The position numbers and the translations under genes were made by a program. The notes beneath the pieces are model-generated. The model made no database searches and had not been told where the DNA came from. It saw nothing but the letters and a program-made list of their open reading frames with translations. 64,000 nucleotides of DNA, from positions 12,286,538 to 12,350,537 of the forward strand of contig OX375875.1 in assembly GCA_947359465.1 (NCBI GenBank), read 5' to 3'. Source of the DNA: Metellina segmentata (taxonomy: Eukaryota > Arthropoda > Arachnida > Araneae > Tetragnathidae). Below, in pieces: positions 24,398 through 35,791 of this stretch (the stretch's first letter is position 1; each line of letters starts with the position of its first letter).

Positions 24398-24533
24398 TGT
24401 CTGTATTGGGTTTAAAGAAAAGTGTGTTAGTTCAAATTGCTGAGGAGATTGATGTGGAAGTACCGTCACCTCAGCGATTGTTAGCGCTAAAAAGAGCCAT
24501 TGAAAATAGTGACGTGTATAATACACCGCTGGC
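24398..24533 (+). pseudogene. gag N-terminal fragment of an LTR retrotransposon
   Basis: Starts at the ATG near 24397 with MSVLGLKKSVLVQIAEE. The peptide continues with VEVPSPQRLLALKRAIENSD and is cut by the Tc1 end at 24534. Arthropod retrotransposon Gag proteins commonly begin with this kind of helical LKKxxLxxIAEEL segment. With the LTR just upstream, a Ty3 or BEL family origin is likely. No downstream pol was found after the Tc1 insertion. Confidence 0.55.
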
Positions 24534-25724
24534 CACCCAAATGGCAACACCAAGAAAGACAAGAGATATCACAACAAAATTTATTTTGTAGATAACATGT
24601 TGACCAAGTATCAAATGATTAAATTTATAGACTTCTGTGAAGTGTGGTTCCTGCCAAAATCAGTAGCCAGAGTAGCCGTCATTGTTGGAGACCACCGCTG
24701 CTACACGCCTCAGCATTGATTCAAAGAAACTTTGGATGTGAACTTGGGGTACAGCAGACCAAGCAGCTCCCACACGTTGCCAAATTTGATCTGGTGTGGC
24801 AGCTGGGGATTTAATCTGGGTCAATCGTTGAGCAATCATGGACCACATATTTTCTATCTGTGAAAGATCCGGAGAACGAGCTGGCCAGGGAAACAATTCA
24901 ATCTGGCGATTGACGAAGAACCCTTGGACAATGATGAATTGAATATGGCTGTGGGCAAGCACCGAAGGTAAGGAAGGACAACTGGCTCCAACACCTCGGA
25001 GATGTAGCGCTGGCTGTTTAAAGTACCGGCAATGCTTACTAGAGGAGTGCGAGAGTTATATCCAATACCGCTCCATACCATAATACCCGTTGCAGGACCA
25101 GTGTGGCGGTGCATAGTGCAACTGTTCAGCATCCTCTCTCTACGGTATCTCCAGACTCGAATCCGACCATCGTGGTGTTGCAGACAGAAGCGTGACACGT
25201 CAGTAAAGACAATTTCATTCCATTCTGCCGTCCACATCCTTCTTTCATCGCCCCATTGGCGGCGGAGGCGTCTGTGGTTCTGCGTCAAGTGTAGACGAAG
25301 CAATGGATGTCTTGCAGACAGACCACTCTGCTGTAAACGGCGTCGAATGGTACGCGCAGACACTGGATGATGCGTTACAGATTGAATGAGCTGTGCTATG
25401 CTTCGTGATGTGACTGTGCGATCCGTCACTGCCATATGCACAATATGCCTGTCATCACGTGAAGTGTTGCACTGAGGTGAATACGATGGAACACGTCGGT
25501 CCGTCGTACCCTCCTGCATCCAATGATCACATAAGCTTACCATGGAGGAGTTTCTTACAATAACTACTCAAATAGAGGCTATGTTAAAGCCACGGGCGCG
25601 CGTGATGTGCGTCTTCGCTGAAATTCTAATCATTTGCATATCTCCCCTCCGCTAATGCATGTTGTAAATTTCGTATTATTTGCATGCTTGCTTCAGTGTG
25701 TTGCATTTACGGTGGCCAGAAGTG
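24534..25724 (-). mobile_element. Tc1 element, nearly complete
   Basis: TA flanks on both sides. The inverted ends start CACCGCTGGCCACC and, right end reversed, CACTTCTGGCCACC. Length is 1.19 kb. The left end equals that of the truncated copy at 39537. It lies within a retrotransposon gag start. Confidence 0.85.
24660..25543 (-). pseudogene. Tc1 transposase, broken
   Basis: The longest real coding remnant in the first half of the window. A 229-codon frame from 25543 carries the helix-turn-helix part (VTSRSIAQLIQSVTHHPVSA), then WNEIVFTDVSRFCLQHHDGR with the first Asp, then GIMVWSGIGYNSRTPLVSIA. A frameshift near 24900-24960 passes into a second frame with IELFPWPARSPDLSQIENMW and ending VSNNDGYSGY. 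A small deletion there removed the QQDNARPH motif with the second catalytic Asp. The Glu of QIENMW is kept. It is inactive. Confidence 0.9.
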
Positions 25725-27029
25725 TAGATTGTAAGACAAATTAGCTTGTTCTTTTAAGAAACTTAAGAAAAAGTTAATTTAATGATATAATTATAACGAG
25801 GTTAATGAAAAGTAAGCATTTTTTCCCCAACTCAATTATAATCAACACGACTGTTAACAATTTCTTGCGACTGTGTAAACATTATGAAACAAATTAACAC
25901 ATTAAATGTTTGTGAAAGTAAAAACCGATAATAGAATAACAAAATAATTTAAAATAAATAATTTTTTGCAGATATACTACACACCAATAATTATTTTACT
26001 AAATGTGACTGAACAAATAGATTTAATTATAAAATACGTGTTTTACAAAAAAAAAATTACGCGTGACATAAACTTGCAATAAAAAGCGAATTAGCTGATG
26101 GAATTTTTTTTGCTATTCTTCACTTGGTCAATAAATATCCGACAACCTAACAAAATAACGCCTCTTCAAAGAAGTAAATAAGAGTATATTTGTTGTATTG
26201 ATATTAAAAACAAGAACTGATCCTTAAGAAAGAAACCCACACATAGCAATATTGAAGGAATGGAAAAAAATCGTGTAATATCACTCTACCTCGAGTAATT
26301 GGTAATCTAGATATATTAATAACATTTTTGTAGAACTACCATAAAGAAACAATTTGCTAAGGAAATACGGAACAAATGCATTTAGTTCGAAAAAGAGTGA
26401 GCAATAAGAGCCTTACCTTCTGGAAGTGATATTCCGATGAAAACTGGTATATGGACAATCATCATGAGGAGAAGCATAAAATGACTAAACTACAAGAGCG
26501 TAGTTGCAAATAAAAGTCAAGAGGCATAAAATACTGTCTAATCTACTAGAGCGTGTTAGCAAATAAAGATCTCGAGATACGCAAATAAATTAGACGAGAT
26601 TTTAAAGTTTTGGGATGACTTTTTTCATCTTTAAAACAAGGAGACGAGACGAGGCAGCGATTGTGCGAAGTGGCAAAGAAAGAGCTCTCGTTAAACAGCT
26701 ATACGGTGAAGTTAAACACCGGTGAAAAGAGACCTTTCAAGTTGCAATAAAAATTTGTAAAGGTATCCAGTTGAGTCCGACTCCTGTTTATTACTATGGT
26801 GCAAAAACGCCAAGAGCCAAATTGTATAGGATAATAGAGGGGCCCAAAATAGACATTTTTTGTCAAAGAATGTGTATCCGGAAATACCGGGTTCAGGTGG
26901 TAGGGGTTGTTCTTTAGGTCAGTCGACAACATCGTTTCTGTGGCGTAAGGTATCATTCCATGCTTGTATTTTCAACGGCCACTTATGGACTGATTCACAA
27001 ACCTATGAAAGAGAAATGGCACTTATTAA
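25725..27029. other. AT-rich sequence, no gene recognised
   Basis: Two imperfect copies of a unit around GGCATAAAAT, CTA, AGAGCG and GCAAATAAA lie at about 26465-26570. Nothing else was recognised. Confidence 0.35.
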
Positions 27030-27250
27030 ATAACAAGAAACTGCGTGGCCAGCACGGTATTGAACGTGAGAGTTCTCTTCGTGGGGTCAGGTGTGACCAT
27101 TGCTCGATAACCCCCGGTGATTGCTACGAATTCCCATTTGGTTTGCTTCGCCGCAAACGAAATGCGAATTCGGAGCCTGTTGGATAACAGCCATCACGGC
27201 TTTGCCCGTGGTGCCGTTTGCTTCGCAAACCAACACCACGGGCAATGCTT
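27030..27250 (-). mobile_element. Helitron-like fragment
   Basis: Read in reverse this gives the block GTGGGGTCAGGTGTGACCA / CCCCCGGTGATT / TTGGTTTGCTTCGC also found at 58440-58560. It contains a CACGG...CCGTG hairpin near 27205-27222. Such blocks occur near Helitron 3' ends in arthropods. The exact borders are not visible. Confidence 0.5.
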
Positions 27251-27748
27251 AGTGTCAAATGCGACCAAATTCGAATTGCGAAGAGATTCAATCAGCATGA
27301 CGTCACAATGTCTTGTGAAAAACTAAATATTTAATTGAAAAATTATTTATTAAAAGAAAATGAAACGTATAAGATATATCTATCAGATGTAAAATTTTCC
27401 GCAGATATCAAATCCGTTTAAATTTTCAATCTATCTTTATTCCCCGATTTTACAAAGAACTAAATAATGCCTGTCAAAAGGATTTTTCTTTATTTTGCTT
27501 TCTTTTGCTTTCCTTTGCTGGGGGGTATCGTTTGAGTGCAGGAAATGGAAACTGTGATTTCCATAACCTTCGAATCAAACGAAGGTCATTCTTCGGGGCC
27601 GCCCCGTTTGTATTGAAAATAATAAAAAATTTCACTTAAAGAATTATTTATTTCAAGAAAATCATATTTATATGTAACGAACTTATGTTAAATTTTCCGC
27701 AGATTTCAAATCCATTAAAATTTTTACTCTATCTTTAACGATCTAGCA
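27251..27748. other. unassigned, perhaps more Helitron remnant
   Basis: Contains palindromes CCTTCGAATCAAACGAAGG and GGGGCCGCCCC near 27568-27605. They could be another Helitron hairpin. No gene is seen. Confidence 0.3.
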
Positions 27749-28383
27749 CAGAAAATCCCAACCTTTTAGTAATTTTTAGAAATTTTTGGCGTACCGCCAG
27801 TATTATACTTTTTTAGAAACATATATATATATAATGTCAGAAAAGTGCCCAATGGCATGTTTTATTTTAAATAAAATACTTAGAAAGCTTCATATTTTAT
27901 GATTAATGCACTTGTATTTTGTATTAATGATGTTTTAATACAGGAAAAAATAAAACGATTGTTGAAAATTACAGTATTATTTTTTACTCACAGGTCTAAA
28001 AACAACTAATTTTAAATAATTAGTATAAACTAAGCAAACAAAGATTAACATAATCAAAAATCAATTTTTAGAGCGAAACTTGTTGTTTTTCTTTTATTAA
28101 AATATCAATATCAAGAGCAATGGAGCTTGACTTCACTCTTAAGTCCTCTTTAACACTTACTCTGTTTCTATATTATTTTTTTTATTTACAAAAGTACAGA
28201 AAACCACTCTCACACAAGTAACTAGTTATAAATGGCATAAGAAATAACATAACGTGGTTGTACATACTAAAAAATCGAACAAACTTCGTAGAATATTTGG
28301 GTCACTCGTATCATCCTTGCGTACCACCTGAAACGTTGCCGCATACCACCAGTGGTACGCGTACCACCGGTTGGGAATCACTG
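27749..28383 (-). mobile_element. hAT deletion derivative with 8-bp target duplication
   Basis: Flanked by ATCTAGCA and ATCTAGGA, a 7/8 match and the length expected for hAT. The right end reversed is CAGTGATTCCCAACC, close to the hAT end at 44597 (CAGTGATTCTCAACC). On the minus strand near 28080-28240 a hAT C-terminal tail can be read in pieces (CESGF, YRNRVSVKEDLRVK, ALDID), as in ZBED-type transposases. The rest of the transposase is deleted. Confidence 0.75.
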
Positions 28384-28970
28384 ATCTAGGAGATAGTAAA
28401 AACAACTATAAAACTCCAATCAAAATTTTTTATTTGTATTGTTCTTCGGCTAAAAGAGTTCAAACGGAAACACTGAAAAAAAAATTATAATATGCCATCT
28501 CTTTATGGTGTTGCCATTCTAAAGAAAAGAATAATAATTAAATTCCATTAAATTTATTGAAAAAGGTTCTAGATTGAATTTTAAAATTCGGCGCGAAGCA
28601 AAAATTGCAAAACGTTCTCTGTGGATCTCCTTTCCCCTTTGCGTATTAGAGCAGTTTTGTCTCGACGCTGTGTTTCGTAATTACAAATACTGACCAGATC
28701 TTGCTGGACGAGTTATCTCGTTGAAATCACTTGGCGGATGTAAGAATTTAATTTCATGTGTTCGTCAGGGGGTTGTGAGTAAGTGAACCCCATAGAAGTG
28801 CGATTCATTAATGGCAGCAGAAACTGAGGAATGAAATGAATTCAAAGGTATAAGAAAAAATATGTTACTTGGTTGAAAAAATAAATAGCTTAATTTTTGT
28901 TTTATCACGTTCATCTTGTTGATTTTAATGCAGGTTATTCAAAGATGATTTGATAATTGGTAATTTGTAA
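28384..28970. other. unassigned, with one palindromic motif copy
   Basis: A diverged motif copy lies at 28694-28722 (CAGATCTTGCTGGACGAG, then TTATCTCG). No gene was recognised. Confidence 0.4.
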
Positions 28971-29250
28971 TTAACGTCGTACCAGAGAAACACAATGGGA
29001 AATATCCGAGGACAACACCTCGTAATTTTGAACCTCGATCAGATGGCGAAGCAACACTTCAGCTGGCACCCTACTCTCCAAATTTCCACACCAATCCAAC
29101 GTGAGGACTTTCGGACACGACAGATTTAATGTGTACTAGCCGACTCTACACCATACGTTTAGAAACATCCATGCCCGGACCCGGTTTAGAACCAGGAAAC
29201 TTTTGATCTAGAGGCTAACACCTTAACCACTATACTGGTTGGTCGGCCAA
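28971..29250 (-). repeat. SINE copy, nearly complete
   Basis: From the 3' tail (AACGTCGTACCAGAG) to the tRNA-like head (AACCAGGAAAC, then GAGGCTAACACCTTAACCAC). A 35-bp stretch near the tail is missing compared with the copy at 54318. Confidence 0.85.
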
Positions 29251-29268
29251 AGATGACGTGACATTGTG

Positions 29269-29470
29269 CATATTAAATCTGTCATGGCCGAAAGTCCTCA
29301 CGTTGGGTTGGTGTGGAAGTTTGGACAGTGGGGTGCCAGCTCAGGCGTTGCCTCGTCATCTGACCCTGGTTCAAAATTACGTGGTGTTGTTTTCGAATCC
29401 TTCCCTTAGAGGATTGATCCCGGACCGTTGTGTTGCTCTAGTACGACGTTGATTAAAATTACCTTACTTT
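29269..29470 (+). repeat. SINE copy lacking its head
   Basis: Starts inside the body at TTAAATCTGTCATGGCCG and runs to the GTACGACGTTGATTAAAATT tail. It lies head to head with the minus copy at 28971-29250. Confidence 0.85.
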
Positions 29471-29934
29471 ACCATATGATGTCTTATTTGTTGTTGACTT
29501 TTACCATTGGGTAATTTTTAGACTGCGGCCGAAGTCGATGGAGACGACGATTAGAGAGAGAGAGAGATATAAGTAGCTGATGATGTCGTTTCGTTGATTC
29601 CACGCGCTGGAGTGTGAGATGCATACTTTGATGTATAGGAATTTGACGTTAATGAGATGATGCAAATACTGTATATATTCTTAATGTTCTTGTAATAATA
29701 AGAACTTAATTAGCTTATCTGTTGGTTGTCTTCTCCTTGTGTACGATTCGTACTGGTTTGACGATATCGTTTAATGGCGACGACACCACAGTGGATTTCG
29801 AACTATATCACGGAATTTGGCGACAGGAAACTGCTTTAATACATCTAGTGAAATTTAAATTATGTATGAAATATTAGCAACGACAATGCCACCAACGGTA
29901 GGTATTAAATTAATGTCGCACTTGACCAACTGAA
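29471..29934. other. unassigned
   Basis: A short GA repeat lies near 29554-29570. Otherwise nothing was recognised. Confidence 0.4.
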
Positions 29935-30035
29935 CGGGTAATTGGAGACTGTCCGTGATTAAACCCGAAGGGAAAGGTCCGAGGATAACAGAATTTTGAG
30001 CCACGACAGATTTAGTGTGTACCAGCCCATATAAC
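29935..30035 (-). repeat. SINE fragment with an internal deletion
   Basis: Tail-side blocks (GACTGTCCGTGATTAAACCC, then GGTCCGAGGATAACAGAATT) are joined directly to the ACGACAGATTTAGTGTGTAC block near the head. About 90 bp are missing between them. Confidence 0.7.
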
Positions 30036-30699
30036 CATCAACGGATCTATACAATTACGAAACAAGCGCGCAGAAGCTATGCGCGGATCGGCAAGTTTAT
30101 TTATTTGATGCAAACATTTAATGTTTTGTCTCGCTTTAGTTCATTAAGCATTTGCTTTTCGTTCTTTTTTGAGAGACTTCTTTTAACTAATTTTACCATT
30201 CCTGGGAGAGCGAGCATTAATTTGGGACGTTTTCTACCGTGGCGCATAATGACTTAATTGGATCCCAAAAAGCAAAAATTATCCATCTTACCAGAAATTA
30301 GAGTTGAGGCACGCAACATGCATCACTTTTCAAATTAAAGTCTTTGGGAAAGCCCCCATCAGGATCCTCCAGCTAACGCATTTCTTTCTTTTTTGTATCC
30401 TTCGTCTCTTCAAGTATGTTTCCTTGGCTCTGGAGTGCTCTAAGTGATAAATTCTTACGTGAAATTTAATTACTCGCGAATCTTAAAAGTTTACTTTGTT
30501 TTCGTTGCGGCACGCGCATGCCTGGAGCACTTTTTCGAAGAATGTGACACGATCGTTTTCTTAAATTAGTCGTCTTCCTCTTTCGGAACTAATCCATCAC
30601 GCATGAATTCCGTAAAAACATGGAGCCGAAGGTAGCTTCAATGGAAGACGAAGAACGATTTTGGAGTACTAGATGACGAAGTTTAGATTCCCACACACC
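30036..30699. other. unassigned sequence before a satellite
   Basis: No gene was recognised. A minus-strand open frame runs from the first satellite unit to about 30589 and is discussed with the satellite. Confidence 0.35.
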
Positions 30700-32205
30700 A
30701 TTCATGAGTGGTAGTGCAAGGTCGAAATCCCACAACTCTTGCAGAATATGTGCAACGAACTCCAGCATGCAATTGTTTAGTTTTAGTACTCGAACGTGCA
30801 CATCTTTTAAGTTTAGCTTTTAAGTTATCTCAAACCATTGTGAAATTCTCTGAGCGGTGGTTGAAGTTTGAAATCGCACAAATCTTGGATATAATCTGTA
30901 GCAAACTCCAGTATGCAATGGTTTAGATTTAGTTCACGAACGTACACATCTCTTAAATTGAGCTTTTAAGCTATCTCACACCATTGGAGATTATTTGAGC
31001 GGTGGTTGAAGTTTCAAATCGTACAAATATTGTCGATAATCTGTAGCATACTCCAGTATGCTATGTTTAGTTTTAGTATACGAACGTACACATCTTTTAA
31101 GTTTAGCTTTTAAGTTATCTCACACCATTCTGAGATTGAGAGGTGGTTGAAGTTTGATATCCCACAACTCTTAGAGATTATCTGTAGCAAACTCCAGTAT
31201 GCTATGTTTAGTTTTAGTATACGAACGTACACATCTTTTAAGTTTAGCTTTTAAGTTATCTCACACCATTCTGATATTGAGAGGTGGTTGAAGTTTGATA
31301 TCCCACAACTCTTAGAGATTATCTGTAGCAAACTCCAGTATGCTATGTTTAGTTTTAGTATACGAACGTACACATCTTTTAAGTTTAGCTTTTAAGTTAT
31401 CTCACACCATTCTGAGATTGAGAGGTGGTTGAAGTTTGATATCCCACAACTCTTAGAGATTATCTGTAGCAAACTCCAGTATGCTATGTTTAGTTTTAGT
31501 ATACGAACGTACACATCTTTTAACTTTAGCTTTTAAGTTATCTCACACCATTCTGAGATTGAGAGGTGGTTGAAGTTTGATATCCCACAACTCTTAGAGA
31601 TTATGTGTAGCAAACTCCAGTATGCTATGTTTAGTTTTAGTATACGAACGTACACATCTTTTAAGTTTAGCTTTTAAGTTATCTCACACCATTCTGAGAT
31701 TGAGAGGTGGTTGAAGTTTGATATCCCACAACTCTTAGAGATTATCTGTAGCAAACTCCAGTATGCTATGTTTAGTTTTAGTATACGAACGTACACATCT
31801 TTTAACTTTAGCTTTTAAGTTATCTCACACCATTCTGAGATTGAGAGGTGGTTGAAGTTTGATATCCCACAACTCTTAGAGATTATGTGTAGCAAACTCC
31901 AGTATGCTATGTTTAGTTTTAGTATACGAACGTACACATCTTTTAAGTTTAGCTTTTAAGTTATCTCACACCATTCTGAGATTGAGAGGTGGTTGAAGTT
32001 TGATATCCCACAACTCTTAGAGATTATCTGTAGCAAACTCCAGTATGCTATGTTTAATTTTAGGAAAGAACGTACACTTCTTTTAACTTTAGCTTTTAAG
32101 TTATCTCACACCATTCTGAGATTCTCTAAGCGGTGGTTGAAGTTTGAAATCCCACAACTCTTGGAGATCATCTGTAGCAAACTCCAGTATGCATTTCTTT
32201 AGTTC
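30700..32205. repeat. 141-bp satellite array
   Basis: About ten and a half head-to-tail units. Six successive units start exactly 141 bases apart (31141, 31282, 31423, 31564, 31705, 31846, then 31987). Edge units are 144-145 bp and more diverged, the usual picture of a homogenised core. A two-unit pattern repeats inside (31423-31704 and 31705-31986). On the minus strand the edge units read as protein-like ILEFATDDLQELWDFKLQPP. In core units a stop replaces the Gln. This suggests descent from a coding segment of 47 codons per unit. Confidence 0.9.
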
Positions 32206-32663
32206 TTCGGCAAAGGCATGTTCATAGCTTTTACGTTTAATATTTATGGTAATTTCCCATAACACATCAAGGTGAACTTGTTGCTCCTAATTTAATTCTA
32301 GCTTAGTAGAGGTTTAGACTATCTCATATTAATAGCTCTAGTAAAGTTTAGATTTTCCCTTGAAAAGCTCACACAGTTGATGGCGTGTAACTATTTTGAA
32401 TTGGTGACTCAAGTTAGGTTTATATATGGCGCATTTCACAGTTTTTCACATACTTGTTCACGTTCATACCGATTTCTTGCGGTATAATTAGTACATGTAT
32501 AACAAATATTTACCGTAGGGCGAAACGACAGATACATTTCATGCCAATTGAAAAGTTTATACTCTTTCAACTTGGGAAGCTTATGCAGTAAAGGGTGAAA
32601 CTGGAAATCTATTGTACACTATGTACAGCGCAAATATTTCCTTCTAACGCATTGAATCTGTGG
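32206..32663. other. unassigned
   Basis: No repeat partner or coding signal was seen. Confidence 0.4.
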
Positions 32664-32795
32664 TATAGATCGTCATCTGACAGTGGTTTAAAATTACGTG
32701 GTGTTGTCTTTGGATCTTTTCCTTCGAGATGGATCTCGGACCGTCGCCAATAGCCCGTTCTGTTGCTCCAGTGCGACGTTGATTAAATACATCTT
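32664..32795 (+). repeat. SINE 3' half
   Basis: From GATCGTCATCTGACAGTGGT to the tail TGCGACGTTGATTAAAT. The head and first half are absent. Confidence 0.8.
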
Positions 32796-34496
32796 AAAGG
32801 TACAGAGGGGCATACATGACTTTTGCTATGTTCAACCATGAGATTGATTTTCACTGTAAAATAATCAAACCAGACCACAACCGGAGATTTTGCTATCTGT
32901 TATCTAAATGTTCCTGCATGATACATATCGCGGTAATTGTAAAATATTGGAGTTCTCTTATTTCACTGTTTTGGTGACGTTAAGTGCTTAATCTAATTAG
33001 CGACCAATCAACTGTCCTGTATCCATTAGGGATTCATATTATTTGGAATGTTTTACTGAAATCGTTATCGATAAGCGTGTTTTTTCTTCGTTCATTAAAA
33101 TGAGAACAACTGCAGTATATTTCACAAGCAAGAAATTTCATATTATTACTGACAAACTTATTGCACTGTTTGCAAAGTAGCGTTAAAGTTTTAGTCTAAA
33201 TTGATCACATTTATTCAATTTGTTTTATACCTTATGATCTTTTACCATATTTCTTAACCTAATATGCATGATTTAAATTTTCTGAAAGGAAGACACATTT
33301 TTATCAGTTGCCATGTTTCATAACTCAGCTCAATGTTTTCCAGGAGAAGTAAAGCATTGAGTGAAGTTGTCACATTTCACAGTTCCAGAAACAACTAACT
33401 CTATCGATTTCACAGTTGCTGATTTCGTCAGTGAAAAAGACAATATTTTGTTATCAGACGTCCTATAAAGCTTAGATAACACTCTTATATTCTCGACAAA
33501 AACAAGGTCACTTAAGTTTGAGAAAATTGAAAGTTATTATTATTTTTTTCATCTTGAGCTGAGAGTACATATGTAGATCTCGTTTGTACATGATAAGGCA
33601 ACCTACCTCAACTTGTCCAGTATCTGTCTCATTGTTTTTTTGTGCCTCAGAGTAAAGGCAGGGAGTAAGGATTTCAAGAAAATATTTTCCTTCCACTCTG
33701 TTGTTCCCACTTAACGACGAGGTCACCTTTACAGACAATTTAAAAACACACTCACACATACAAAAACATGCACACACACAACACAATTGACTCATACAAT
33801 CACAGATAAGCATATTTTTCAGACTATCTTTTATTTTCTTTAATATCCATTGACCTGCTATTAAATTTTATGGTTTAAAACAACTGGTATTCGTACCGAA
33901 GGAAACCTTTATTTAAAGAGTAGTTTTCTGAAGAGTTATTTTTTCAAATAGGAGTTGTCAATCCCATCTGTTTAACATCGAATAGGAATGTTTTTTTGTT
34001 ATTGTTTATTTCTTTCTTATGTATCCTTCATTAGATGGTTCTTTTCATCACGATGAATAAAAATAAAATTGCCATGAGTGAAGGGTATTTTTAAAAAGGA
34101 TTTCCAGAGATATGAACAAATAGTAATTTCATAACTAAAAATAACCTCTCTTATTCGATGAGACAAAAAAAATCTATTTAAATCTTCTATGAAAGAAAGT
34201 ATGATTGCTTAAAATGTGAGCAGATATTGAAATGAAATACTTCCGTGCAGAAAAAAATTGATATAATTACTTTTTCTGTAAAAAGGCAAGGATAGGAAAC
34301 TTCATGTTCAGAGCACCAGCTGCAAACCAGCAGTTCAACTCCTATCATAATAATAATAAATTTTAAGTAAAATAAATTTTCGTAATGGTGGGAAGATTTA
34401 TTTTAATTTAAAATTTAGACCTCTTGAGCATAAAAATCAGGTAGTATGAAAGTGAAGAGAACACGTCGATATGCGGCCCTCCCAGCTAGGGATGCG
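32796..34496. other. AT-rich sequence, no gene recognised
   Basis: A CA-rich simple stretch lies near 33745-33785 and accounts for a cysteine-rich minus-strand frame there. I see no gene. Confidence 0.4.
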
Positions 34497-35791
34497 ACAT
34501 AGATGTCAATGTTTTATTAAAAAAACGTCGATATATTTACCATAGAAGTATTGGAGCCGATGTTTTATGCTTGAAAGAAAAAAGTACCATTACAAAAAAA
34601 AAAAAAAAAAAAAACAAGTAGCATAATTTTCGTAATTAGTTAGTTGAACATACTTTTAGACCAAAGTGGTCAAGGGTGAAGGGTCTGAAAAGTAGGGATG
34701 CGACATCAATGTCGATGTTTTCAAAACATCGATGTATTCACTATCGATTTATTGGAGCCGATGTTTCTTTTACATCGATGTTTATACCTGTCGATGTTTT
34801 ATTTTTGAATAAAAAAAGTACCATAGTAAAAATTAAGAAAAATAGCCGTGACAGTGAGGGCGACATCCGTCCTATCAGAAAGAGTTTTTTCCCTAACTGT
34901 TGGGATAATTAGTATATAATAATTAACGGCATATAATAATTATACGCCCCAATATGTTTAATTTACAGAAATAAAACATAAGTTTGTTATATTTTTATAT
35001 TATAATTAATATATAATAACTGTTGTTGTTTGTTGTTTCTAATGCCTACACTGGCAGACCAGAGGAGTGCCAGGCCCGTAGAAGACGGCAAGAGGCGAGG
35101 GGGTGCGCCTTCCATGTCATTGAGCCCCATTGGGAGGAAGTCCGACTTTGCTCGGCATATATAACACATCCGTTTTACAGGAAGGTCCCTTTCATACATC
35201 CATTCACTCACACATATCGTAATTTAGATACCAATCAGAGGCCGATAACCCTCTGATCAGATACCCCCAGAGGTATTGATTTGGTATGGGAACAGGGGGG
35301 ACTTTGTGACCACGACCTATTTAACGTGCCCCAGTCACCATTAGTGAACACGACGGTCTTTAGCCAGGTCGAAGCGCCGATCTCACAATCATCAGAATTG
35401 CAGGCTCCGCCGAGGACAGAACCCACAACCCTTCTGATGCGAGCCCGACGCTCTACTGACTGAGCTACCACGGCTCTATTAATAATAACTAAAAATAATT
35501 ATCGTTATGTACCTACCTAATTATACTTATAGTTTGTAGTACTTACGTCAAATTTTCGTAAATATTATTTTATTTTACATTATTCAATTTGAAAATCAAT
35601 GATGCAGCAAATGACAAATTAAATCCCCCACCCCCGTCGAACATTAATGTTTGTAGAAGTTTTAAGAAATCGGAGGAAAAAAGTTTAAATATACTGATGT
35701 TTAAAAACATCGATGGTTTTTGATCGATGTATTATCAACATCGATGTTTTAATTTTAAAATCGATGTTTTGTTGTCGATGTCGCATCCCTA
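34497..35791. mobile_element. CATCGATG hAT-like element, copy B, with both ends
   Basis: Starts TAGGGATGCGACAT and ends in the inverse GATGTCGCATCCCTA. The flanks CTCCCAGC and CACCCAAC agree at 6 of 8 positions, in keeping with a hAT 8-bp duplication. A second internal start lies at 34693, as in copy A. A tRNA-derived SINE is inserted at 35020-35478. Without it the element is about 840 bp. Confidence 0.8.
35020..35478 (-). repeat. second tRNA-derived SINE family
   Basis: Read in reverse the head is GCCGTGGTAGCTCAGTCAGT, then AGAGCGTCGGGCTCGCAT and GGGTTGTGGGTTCTGTCC. It holds clear A-box and B-box regions and D- and T-arm-like sequence. About 390 bp of unrelated body follow. The 3' end lies in poly-T/AT sequence near 35020. 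It differs from the common SINE and is seen once here. Confidence 0.75.

Noticed and set aside
31993..32202. A plus-strand gene with RWLKFEIPQLLEIICSKLQ repeats
   Set aside because: It is one frame of the 141-bp satellite; core units have a stop in this frame, and the minus-strand reading is the more protein-like one.
33508..33813. A cysteine-rich small protein
   Set aside because: The cysteines come from a CA-rich simple repeat translated in reverse; there is no signal peptide or splice evidence.
35235..35471. A 78-codon minus-strand frame starting MVAQSVERRARIRR
   Set aside because: This kind of peptide is the translation of a tRNA-like SINE head (A-box and B-box), not a protein.
35415..35478. 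A functional tRNA gene on the minus strand
   Set aside because: The head looks like a tRNA, but the anticodon stem pairs poorly and the sequence continues into a SINE body.
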